The notes below the pieces were generated by a model that worked only from the letters and a program-made list of their open reading frames with translations, ran no database searches and was not told the origin of the DNA. Shown in pieces: positions 57,705 to 64,000 of a stretch of DNA of 64,000 nucleotides (position 1 is its first letter; each line of letters starts with the position of its first letter). Source of the stretch: Aliihoeflea aestuarii (GTDB lineage Bacteria > Pseudomonadota > Alphaproteobacteria > Rhizobiales > Rhizobiaceae); NCBI RefSeq assembly GCF_024105665.1, contig NZ_JAAAMK010000010.1, positions 51,209 to 115,208 of the forward strand, written 5' to 3'. Made by a program: the position numbers and the translations under genes.

Positions 57705-57723
57705 CACAGCCTCCTTGGCTTCG

Positions 57724-59154
57724 TCACCTTTTCACTTCCCAGGTCGTCACGCGCTCGCCCGTCGCCGGGTCCTTGCCGTCCTTCAACTGGACGCCCTGTT
57801 CCAGGAGTTCGTCGCGGATGCGGTCGGCCTCGCCCCAGTTCTTGTCGCGGATGAAGGCGAGGCGTTCAGCAACGAAGCGCGCAACCTCGGCCTCGTCGAC
57901 CTCGACCGCTTCAGCCTCCAGCCCGAGAAATGCGAGCGTCGCCTTCAGCGAGGCGGCAGATTCGGGCGTGCCGACGCCCGCCAGTTGCGTCAATGCATGG
58001 ATTGCATCGCTTGTCGCCAGGTCGTCGGCGAGCGCATCCAGAACGGCCGGTGCGATCTCACCTTCGCCGTGCGCTTGATCCGCAACACGCATCCAGCGCC
58101 GCAGGATGTTTTCCGCCTCCTCCAGACGCCGCACGGAAAAGTCGATCGGCTCGCGATAATGCGTCATCAGCATGGCCAGACGCAGCACCGCGCCGGGCCA
58201 TCTGCGGCCGCCGAATTTCTGCGTCGCCAGCAATTCGTTGATGGTGACGAAATTGCCCTCCGACTTCGACATCTTGCGGCCTTCGACCTGCAAAAAGCCG
58301 TTATGCATCCAGTAATTCGCCATCATTTCGGTACCGTGCGCGCAGCGCGACTGGGCAATCTCGTTCTCGTGGTGCGGGAAGATCAGATCGAGCCCGCCGC
58401 CATGAATGTCGAAGACTTCGCCGAGATAAGCGGCCGACATGGCCGAGCACTCGATGTGCCAGCCCGGTCGCCCGCGAATGCCCAGCCTCTCGCCATCGAT
58501 AGTGAACGTCGCGTCCCAGCCCGGTTCGCTCGCGCTCGATGCCTTCCACAGGACGAAATCGCCCGCGTTCTTCTTATGCGCATCCACTGCCACCCGCGCA
58601 CCGGCGCGCTGGTCTTCGAGATTGCGGCCAGACAAACCTCCGTAATCGGCCATCGATGCTGTATCGAACAGGATTTCGCCTGCAACCGCATAGGCATGGC
58701 CGCGATCGATCAGGCTTTGAATCAACGTCACCATATCCGCCTTGCCGTCGTCGCGCGGCAAAACGAACTCGGTCGCGCGCGGCTCGTGCGTCGGTGCAAG
58801 GCAGCCGAGGGACGCGACGTCCTCATGGAACTGGTTCGCCGTCGTCTCGGTGACCTTGCGGATCGCTGCATTCAGCGGCAGGTCGGGAAAATCGCGCAGG
58901 GCACGCGCGTTGATCTTGTCGTCGACGTCGGTGATGTTGCGGACATAGGTGACGTGTTCCGCGCCATAGACATGGCGCAGCAGACGGAAGAGCACGTCGA
59001 AGACGATGACGGGCCGTGCATTGCCGATATGGGCGAAGTCGTAGACCGTTGGACCGCACACATAGACGCGCACATTCGCCGGATCGATGGGCCGGAACGG
59101 CTCCTTCGTGCGCGTCAGCGTGTTGGTCAAGCGCAAGTGCGGCGCTTCAGTCAT
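57724..59154 (-). CDS. cysS: Cysteinyl-tRNA synthetase
   Basis: CysS charges tRNA-Cys. The 476-residue class I enzyme has HIGNARP in the first fold half, KMSKSEGNF in the second, and zinc ligands in [18 protein letters not shown] and PHHENE. The ATG at 59154 is preceded by GGAAGG; a TTG five codons upstream is less likely. It heads a reverse-strand run with the VOC, GFA and cimA genes. Confidence 0.96.
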   Translation of the reverse strand: MTEAPHLRLTNTLTRTKEPFRPIDPANVRVYVCGPTVYDFAHIGNARPVIVFDVLFRLLRHVYGAEHVTYVRNITDVDDKINARALRDFPDLPLNAAIRKVTETTANQFHEDVASLGCLAPTHEPRATEFVLPRDDGKADMVTLIQSLIDRGHAYAVAGEILFDTASMADYGGLSGRNLEDQRAGARVAVDAHKKNAGDFVLWKASSASEPGWDATFTIDGERLGIRGRPGWHIECSAMSAAYLGEVFDIHGGGLDLIFPHHENEIAQSRCAHGTEMMANYWMHNGFLQVEGRKMSKSEGNFVTINELLATQKFGGRRWPGAVLRLAMLMTHYREPIDFSVRRLEEAENILRRWMRVADQAHGEGEIAPAVLDALADDLATSDAIHALTQLAGVGTPESAASLKATLAFLGLEAEAVEVDEAEVARFVAERLAFIRDKNWGEADRIRDELLEQGVQLKDGKDPATGERVTTWEVKR

Positions 59155-59497
59155 GAACGAACCTTCCAAAGAACCATATCACCCGGCTGGCCGGGAGGTT
59201 TTCTCGTTCACGATCGGAAGGGCGAAAACGTCCGGACCAGCGGGCTGCTAGCCGATAATGCAAATGCCGGTAATGGCGATACACGTTTTCATGCCCGCTT
59301 TATCGCGCCGCCGATGATGCGCGTCAAGCGCGGTGATGGCGGACGTGGCGGAAAAGTCACATAAAGAATTGGTTAAGCATGACCATCGAAATTGGTTAGA
59401 ATTGTCATGATTTCCCTACCTCCTCGACAAGGTTTTGTCTCAATCGACCACCACCTTGAAATGGTTCGCAGCAACCTTGCCTCTAAGGATAGAAGAA
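59155..59497. promoter_or_regulatory. Divergent region with direct and inverted repeats before a small orphan gene
   Basis: This 343-base gap has no supported gene. It holds two exact copies of AATTGGTTA at 59367-59375 and 59390-59398, 23 bases apart, and an inverted pair CATGAC (59378-59383) with GTCATG (59404-59409) across them. ACCTCCTC, an anti-Shine-Dalgarno-like stretch, follows at 59418-59425. The sites probably belong to the promoter and leader of the small gene at 59498. The cysS promoter must also lie here, to the left. Confidence 0.5.
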
Positions 59498-59668
59498 ATG
59501 CCGATCCTCGCCACCAAATCCGAACGACAACGCGTCGAATACAAGTCTCTGACCAGCCATTATCGTGGGATCGGCCCGGCGGCCGTGCTCGCGGCGCTCA
59601 TCTTCTCGCCGCGCAAGCAGGTCGTTTCGCATGTCCGCAATCCGCAGGTTCTCAAGAACGCCGGTTGA
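59498..59668 (+). CDS. Small basic protein of unknown function
   Basis: The 56-residue protein (MPILATKSERQRVEYKSL start) has a hydrophobic middle (GPAAVLAALIF) and basic ends, and no cysteine. I do not recognise it. AAGGAT lies 9 bases before the ATG. It stands alone, convergent with the SRAP gene (2-base gap), behind a repeat-rich upstream region. Coding is likely because of the ribosome site and the clean start, but is not proven. Confidence 0.5.
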   Translation: MPILATKSERQRVEYKSLTSHYRGIGPAAVLAALIFSPRKQVVSHVRNPQVLKNAG

Positions 59669-59670
59669 TT

Positions 59671-60420
59671 TCAAAAGAGCGAGAGCTGGTCCGCCTTTCG
59701 CTCCTCGCTGACAGGCTCCGGCGCGTCAGGCGCCGGATCGAGAAGACCCGGATCGTCATTGACGACCTTGTTGACGCGGTCCGAAACCGGGATCGCCTCG
59801 AAAAAATCCGGCTCCACAGGCCGCATCAGGTCGGCGACATCGCGCGGCTCGTTGTTAATACAGTCGAGCCAGCGTTCGAAATCTTCTTCCTGAATAACCA
59901 CCGGCATGCGGTGATGGATCGGCGCGAGCGTCTCATTCGCGTTCGTCGTCAGGATCGCACCCGTATCCATCTCGCTTCCGTTCGGGTCGAGATAGGTTTC
60001 CATCAGTCCGGCAAAGGCGATCAGGCCGCCGCGTTTCGGTCTGATGAGGTAGGGCTGCGCGCCGGCTTTGCCCGTCCGCTTCCATTCATAGAAGCCGCTT
60101 GCCGGCACCAGCGTTCGATGATGGCGCAGCGCCGCACGGAATGTGGCTTTTTCGCCTGCCGTTTCGGACCGCGCATTGAAAAGCAGCGGGAAGCCCTTCA
60201 CGTCCTTTACCCAGGATGGCAGCAGCCCCCATCGCACCAGAATCGCGCATCTGTCCGGCAGGTTCGAGCCGGGGGCGCGCGGATAACCCTTTCCGATCAT
60301 CAGCACGGGCTGCGTCGGCGCGATGTTGAAGCGCGGCGCGATGCCGCCTTCATAATCCATGACGCCGAAAACCGCCTCGATCTCGGCAGCGGTCTGGTTA
60401 AGCACGAAACGTCCACACAT
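59671..60420 (-). CDS. SRAP-domain protein (YedK/HMCES family)
   Basis: The 249-residue protein begins MCGRF, with the catalytic Cys2 exposed after Met removal. It keeps the other conserved segments: FNARSET, PASGFYEWK and IHHRMPVVI. HMCES/YedK proteins cross-link to abasic sites in single-stranded DNA through Cys2 and shield them from error-prone repair. The ATG at 60420 is fixed by the need for Cys2. It is divergent from the NUDIX gene, with about 30-45 bases between starts. Confidence 0.93.
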   Translation of the reverse strand: MCGRFVLNQTAAEIEAVFGVMDYEGGIAPRFNIAPTQPVLMIGKGYPRAPGSNLPDRCAILVRWGLLPSWVKDVKGFPLLFNARSETAGEKATFRAALRHHRTLVPASGFYEWKRTGKAGAQPYLIRPKRGGLIAFAGLMETYLDPNGSEMDTGAILTTNANETLAPIHHRMPVVIQEEDFERWLDCINNEPRDVADLMRPVEPDFFEAIPVSDRVNKVVNDDPGLLDPAPDAPEPVSEERKADQLSLF

Positions 60421-60449
60421 GCGCCTTATGTAGACTCTCACGAACCGGA

Positions 60450-60908
60450 ATGGGAGAGACCGGGTTGAAACGCATAAAGGCCGCATCGGTCGCTGCCATC
60501 CGCGACGACAGGTTCCTGCTGGTGCTGCGCGGGCGCGGCGCGGCGCGTGGGCAATACGCGTTTCCCGGAGGACGCTCCGAGGCTGGCGAGACGGCGGAGC
60601 AAACCGCTCGGCGTGAATTCATCGAGGAAACGGCCCTGGTGCCCGGCCGTCTCACGCCTATCAGCCGGGTCGAGATCGATGGCGAAGAGGTGCTTTACGA
60701 ACTTGATGTATTCCTCTGCCTCGACGCCGAGGGCGATGCGGTCGCCGGCGACGACGCGGAGGCGGTGGGCTGGTACACGCTCGAGGACATGGCATCGCTC
60801 GACGTGACGCTTTCGACGCTGGAAATGGCCCGCGATCTCGCCACGTCACATTGCGGCCCGACAGCCGAGCGATTAGAGGAACCGGTCACATCATCGCGCG
60901 AGTCCTGA
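60450..60908 (+). CDS. NUDIX hydrolase
   Basis: The 152-residue protein has a NUDIX box GGRSEAGETAEQTARREFIEET, with the REFIEE metal-binding core; the usual Gly after the core is Ala. NUDIX enzymes hydrolyse nucleoside diphosphates linked to other groups, including oxidised nucleotides; the substrate here is unknown. The start is uncertain: ATG at 60450 or TTG at 60465, the latter with GGGAGAG 6 bases upstream. It is followed by a secreted-protein gene with a 5-base gap. Confidence 0.9.
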   Translation: MGETGLKRIKAASVAAIRDDRFLLVLRGRGAARGQYAFPGGRSEAGETAEQTARREFIEETALVPGRLTPISRVEIDGEEVLYELDVFLCLDAEGDAVAGDDAEAVGWYTLEDMASLDVTLSTLEMARDLATSHCGPTAERLEEPVTSSRES

Positions 60909-60913
60909 CGAAT

Positions 60914-61285
60914 ATGCGCCTCCTTACACGCACGGTTCTGATTGCCGCACTGCTGATGCCCTTGGGCAATGCCGCGCGGGCCGTCGATTCACCGTTCGAG
61001 GCCAATCTCGTGCGCCTGTCGGAAGTGCTGGGTGCGCTCCATTTCCTGCGCAATCTGTGCGGCGAGGCCAGCAATGAATGGTTCGCTCATATGGAGCAGT
61101 TGCTGGAAGCCGAAGACCCCGATGAGACACGGCGCGCCCGCTTCGTGGCAAGTTTCAATTCAGGCTATCAGGCGTTCGAGCGCAACTATTCGCGCTGTAC
61201 GCCCTCCGCGGTGGAAGCGATCGGGCGCTACATGAAGGAAGGCGAGGCGCTGACGCGCGATACCGCTACGCGCTACGGCAATTAG
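60914..61285 (+). CDS. TIGR02301-family secreted protein
   Basis: The 123-residue precursor has a signal peptide (MRLLTRTVLIAALLMPLGNAARA). The mature part contains LGALHFLRNLCG, then RRARFVASFNSGYQAFERNYSRCTP, the conserved core of TIGR02301, with two cysteines. It is an alphaproteobacterial family without known function, often found next to a NUDIX gene as here. It is expected to be periplasmic. Confidence 0.85.
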   Translation: MRLLTRTVLIAALLMPLGNAARAVDSPFEANLVRLSEVLGALHFLRNLCGEASNEWFAHMEQLLEAEDPDETRRARFVASFNSGYQAFERNYSRCTPSAVEAIGRYMKEGEALTRDTATRYGN

Positions 61286-61408
61286 CATTCGATTAACTTT
61301 TTAATCAAAGTCTTCATGCGTGACATTTTTGTTGTGTTAAAAAGACTTAACCAGTCCTGGACGACATAACTCAAATGCCGAGCTTCAATCGGCGTCAAGG
61401 ATAGACCG

Positions 61409-61666
61409 ATGAACTACAGCCTCAACGATATCGACGCGATCATTCGCGAAGAAAAGCACCTGACGGCTGTCGAAAGTCACAGCGAAGCATGGGCGGAAGG
61501 TCTTTCGGCCGGCATCGAGCCCGAGATCATCGCCGAGGCGGCACTTGCTACCGCGTTGCGGGAACTGGTGAAGACGGCCGGCGAGGATTCGGCCGTCCTG
61601 CTTCTGGAGAAGATGCGCAAGCTCGCGCTCTCCGGCGCCTTCGACGGCGACAAGAAATTGCATTGA
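61409..61666 (+). CDS. Small helical protein of unknown function
   Basis: The 85-residue acidic protein (MNYSLNDIDAIIREEKHLTAVE) is predicted mainly helical, with heptad-like leucines in the second half (LLLEKMRKLALSG). No known motif is recognised. AAGGAT precedes the ATG with good spacing. The AT-rich gap upstream (61286-61408) has a TTAA-N6-TTAAC pair and a small hairpin, suggesting its own promoter. Confidence 0.65.
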   Translation: MNYSLNDIDAIIREEKHLTAVESHSEAWAEGLSAGIEPEIIAEAALATALRELVKTAGEDSAVLLLEKMRKLALSGAFDGDKKLH

Positions 61667-61705
61667 GCAGCGCGCGCCATCTCCCGTTGTGCTAGCATCG
61701 ACGCC

Positions 61706-62338
61706 ATGCCGATGCGTATCCGCTCCATTTTCCCCGCATTTTTCCTGGCATTTTTTGGGACGCCGGGTTTCGCACTCAGCGAACTTCCCGATGTCGGCGA
61801 CCCGCCCTCGTTCGAAATTCCCCTGCCCGACCCGCTGCGATCCACTCCGGGCAGAACGGCCGAGGAAACGCCGCCTGCCATCCTCTACGACATATCGACC
61901 CTTCCCGAGCCCGTAGCGCGGATGCGCGAGCGCATCATGGATGCGTGCAAGGCCGGCGACATCGAGGCGCTGCGCCAGTTCCTGTCGACCGGCGCGAGGG
62001 CTACACAATTATCCCTTGCGGGTATGGACGGCGACCCGATCGATTTCCTGCGCACACTTTCTGGCGACGACGAAGGACACGAGATACTCGCGATCCTCTA
62101 CGAGGTTCTGGCCGCCGGCTTCGTTCATCTCGACGCCGGGACGCCCGAGGAACTCTATGTCTGGCCCTATTTCGTTGCCATTCCGATCGCCGGTCTGACG
62201 CCACCGCAACGCGTCGAACTCTTCAAATTGGTCACTGCCGGCGATTATGAGGAAATGAAGACCTACGGAACCTATGTCTTCTTCCGTGTCGGCATTTCGC
62301 CCGACGGCGAGTGGGAGTTCTTCATCGGCGGTGAATGA
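61706..62338 (+). CDS. Secreted protein of unknown function
   Basis: The 210-residue precursor has a signal peptide (MPMRIRSIFPAFFLAFFGTPGFA). A Pro-rich linker follows to about residue 55, then a folded domain with the segments RIMDACKAGDIEALRQFLSTG, EELYVWPYFVAIPI and YVFFRVGISPDGEWEFFIGGE. The first resembles ankyrin-like or small helical repeats, but I do not recognise the family. It is expected in the periplasm. It is followed by ygfZ on the same strand with a 66-base gap. Confidence 0.72.
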   Translation: MPMRIRSIFPAFFLAFFGTPGFALSELPDVGDPPSFEIPLPDPLRSTPGRTAEETPPAILYDISTLPEPVARMRERIMDACKAGDIEALRQFLSTGARATQLSLAGMDGDPIDFLRTLSGDDEGHEILAILYEVLAAGFVHLDAGTPEELYVWPYFVAIPIAGLTPPQRVELFKLVTAGDYEEMKTYGTYVFFRVGISPDGEWEFFIGGE

Positions 62339-62404
62339 AGCGAGGCTTGTCCGATCGCCGAGAGGCGCTTAGGTATCGGTCTTTCGATCCTGAAGGTCCG
62401 ATTC

Positions 62405-63250
62405 ATGCCCGTCGTCCATCTCACCGACCGCGCGCTCATCGCCGTCACCGGCCAAGACGCCGAGCATTTCCTGCAAAACCTGATCACGACGGATCTTGCG
62501 GCATTGGGCGCGCATGAAGCGCGGCCCAGCGCGCTTTTGACGCCGCAGGGCAAAATCCTGTTCGACTTCCTGATTTCGCGTGCTGGCGACGGGTTCGTGA
62601 TCGAGTGCAGTGCCGAAATGGCCGACGATCTCGTCAAGCGACTGACGATCTACAAGCTGCGCGCCAAGGTCGAAATTTCCAAGCAAAGCGAACAGGTTGT
62701 GGCCATTTCGTGGGGAGATGAATCCGCAGCTTCACCTTCAGATTCAAGCTTGCGCGACACGCGTTTCGAAGAGCCGGTCATCCGTTATCACGCGGCAGTG
62801 CCGAACGCCACGACGGACGCGTCAGCCTGGATCGCCCTTCGCGCGGCCAACGGCATCGCCGAAAGCGGCAGCGACTTCGACCTGTCGGACGTCTTCCCGC
62901 ATGACGTGCTCTACGACCAGAACGGCGGCGTCGGTCTGAAGAAGGGATGCTTCGTCGGTCAGGAAGTCGTCTCACGCATGCAACACCGCGGCACTGCGCG
63001 AAGGCGCGTGATGATCGCGCACGCCGATGTCGGTCTTCCGGATGCAGGCTCGGACGTCACCGTCAACGGGCGCAGCATCGGCAAGCTCGGATCGAGCGCT
63101 GACGGCGCTGCCATCGCCATCATGCGCATCGACAAGGTCAAGGACGCGCTCGATGCCGGCGACGACATCGTGGCAGGCGGCGCGCGCGTGATGCTGACCA
63201 TCCCGTCATGGGCACGCTACACGCTGCCCGAAGCCAAAAGCGACGCCTGA
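62405..63250 (+). CDS. ygfZ: YgfZ/GcvT-like folate-binding iron-sulfur cluster protein
   Basis: The 281-residue protein has the GcvT-like fold and the YgfZ signature KGCFVGQEVVSRMQHRG, whose Cys is needed for function. YgfZ (IBA57 in mitochondria) uses tetrahydrofolate to help build and repair [4Fe-4S] proteins. Targets in this window could include the molybdopterin oxidoreductase at 4.3 kb. The stop overlaps the start of the HD hydrolase gene as TGATG. Confidence 0.92.
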   Translation: MPVVHLTDRALIAVTGQDAEHFLQNLITTDLAALGAHEARPSALLTPQGKILFDFLISRAGDGFVIECSAEMADDLVKRLTIYKLRAKVEISKQSEQVVAISWGDESAASPSDSSLRDTRFEEPVIRYHAAVPNATTDASAWIALRAANGIAESGSDFDLSDVFPHDVLYDQNGGVGLKKGCFVGQEVVSRMQHRGTARRRVMIAHADVGLPDAGSDVTVNGRSIGKLGSSADGAAIAIMRIDKVKDALDAGDDIVAGGARVMLTIPSWARYTLPEAKSDA

Positions 63251-63864
63251 TGCCCGACCGTCCCGGCGCCCCCGCGCGCGCCTGGCAGCGCATGCTGTCG
63301 GGACGCAGGCTCGACCTGCTCGACCCGTCCCCGCTCGACATCGAGATTTCGGATATCGCGCACGGGCTCGCGCGCGTGGCGCGCTGGAACGGGCAGACTC
63401 ATGGCGCACATGCCTTTTCGGTGGCACAGCACTCGCTGGTGGTGGAGGCCATCTTCGGCTCGATCGAAAGCGATCCCGAACCACGCTGGAAACTGGCCGC
63501 GCTGCTCCACGACGCGCCCGAATATGTGATCGGCGACATGATCTCGCCTTTCAAGCGTCAGATCGGCGACAGCTACCGGGCCGTCGAGCAACGCCTTCAA
63601 ACCGCGATCCATCTGCACTTCGGCCTGCCGCCTGTCCTGCCCGCCGCGATCAAAAAGGCGATCAAGCGCGCCGACCAGATCGCCGCCTATCACGAGGCAA
63701 CGCGGCTCGCGGGGTTCGGCATGGCAGAAGCGGTGAAATTTTTCGGCCGACCGACGGGCGTTACGGCCGGCGAGCTTTCGCTGGATCCCCAAGCCGCGAC
63801 AGTGGTGCAAGATGCGTTTCTGGCGCGGTTTGCCGAGATCGAGAAAGCAGTGCGTAGTGGATAG
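63250..63864 (+). CDS. HD-domain phosphohydrolase (YfbR-like)
   Basis: The 204-residue protein has HD-domain metal ligands in FSVAQHSLVVE, LLHDAPEYVIGDM and KRADQIAAYHE, the pattern of YfbR-type 5'-nucleotidases acting on dNMPs. Substrate here is not proven. The ATG at 63250 overlaps the ygfZ stop; an earlier in-frame ATG at 63208 lies inside ygfZ and is not needed. It is the last complete gene before the transposase fragment. Confidence 0.88.
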   Translation: MPDRPGAPARAWQRMLSGRRLDLLDPSPLDIEISDIAHGLARVARWNGQTHGAHAFSVAQHSLVVEAIFGSIESDPEPRWKLAALLHDAPEYVIGDMISPFKRQIGDSYRAVEQRLQTAIHLHFGLPPVLPAAIKKAIKRADQIAAYHEATRLAGFGMAEAVKFFGRPTGVTAGELSLDPQAATVVQDAFLARFAEIEKAVRSG

Positions 63865-63887
63865 GGCGAGGCCTGGCAACTGTGTTT

Positions 63888-64000
63888 TCAGGCGTATTGT
63901 TTTTGTTCGCGTTGCATTGCGTTGAGGACGGTGAGGAGTTTCCTTGCGACGGCGATGATGGCGAGTTTCTTGGAGCCGGATCTCGCGGCGATTGCGGTGT
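63888..64000 (-). mobile_element. IS110-family transposase, C-terminal end (cut by window edge)
   Basis: Read on the reverse strand, the last 37 codons encode SKKLAIIAVARKLLTVLNAM followed by a short polar tail and TGA at 63890-63888. This is the C-terminus typical of IS110/IS1111-type transposases. Only this end is in the window, so completeness cannot be judged. The stop codon lies 23 bases after the HD hydrolase stop. Confidence 0.75.

Overview
The window is GC-rich alphaproteobacterial chromosome, almost certainly from the order Hyphomicrobiales (Rhizobiales). Supporting signs are an HdaA-type DnaA regulator, an Omp25/31-type porin, the lptF-lptG-lptD-surA-pdxA-rsmA run, the dnaB-alr-radA-cvpA-purF run, a short-form phosphatidylserine decarboxylase next to a CDP-alcohol phosphatidylserine synthase, a TIGR02301-type secreted protein, and ribosomal proteins S6 and L9 with long charged tails. 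I cannot name a genus from the sequence alone.

Layout. 1-3.7 kb: end of hdaA, an AI-2E/PerM-type permease, then purM-purN. 3.7-4.3 kb: a ParD/ParE cassette behind its own palindromic operator. 4.3-9.9 kb: a molybdopterin oxidoreductase, rlmJ, a secreted protein overlapping an RNase T2 lipoprotein, a GST and an Omp25-like porin. 10.2-16.2 kb: a pteridine-reductase-like SDR, uvrC, pgsA, moaD-moaE, ndk, a DinB protein and a small oxidase-like membrane protein. 16.3-20.6 kb: an ABC-F ATPase, a lipoprotein, holC-pepA. 20.9-28.5 kb: LPS export (lptF, lptG, lptD), a SurA-like chaperone, pdxA, rsmA. 28.5-34.9 kb: a reverse-strand block fabD-fabG-acpP-fabF-mltG-yicC-gmk. 35.4-36.9 kb: rpsF-rpsR-rplI. 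37-45.6 kb: a cyclopropane synthase homologue, dnaB, alr, radA, cvpA, purF and an SDR. 45.7-49.4 kb: a degenerate acyltransferase/AMP-binding fusion facing pssA-psd. 49.5-51.8 kb: an Atm1-type exporter under a cysteine-rich ArsR regulator. 51.8-63.9 kb: a LysM protein, a LOG protein, rarD, cimA, GFA and VOC proteins, cysS, SRAP, NUDIX, TIGR02301, two uncharacterised genes, ygfZ and an HD hydrolase. The right edge enters the 3' end of an IS110-family transposase.

Most of the window is core housekeeping: cell envelope (LPS transport, phospholipids, fatty acids, peptidoglycan), purine and cofactor synthesis, translation and DNA repair. Mobile or accessory material is limited to the ParDE cassette, the IS110 end and three intergenic composite palindromic repeats. 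I found no tRNA, rRNA, CRISPR array, prophage or secretion system.

The items most worth a second look are regulatory or enzymatic oddities. They are the ArsR operator that overlaps its own start codon (possible leaderless mRNA), the acyltransferase/AMP-binding fusion with altered catalytic motifs, an SDR with Phe in place of the catalytic Tyr, tandem dyads upstream of rarD, and a repeat-bearing leader before a 56-residue orphan protein. None of these amounts to a demonstrated new system.
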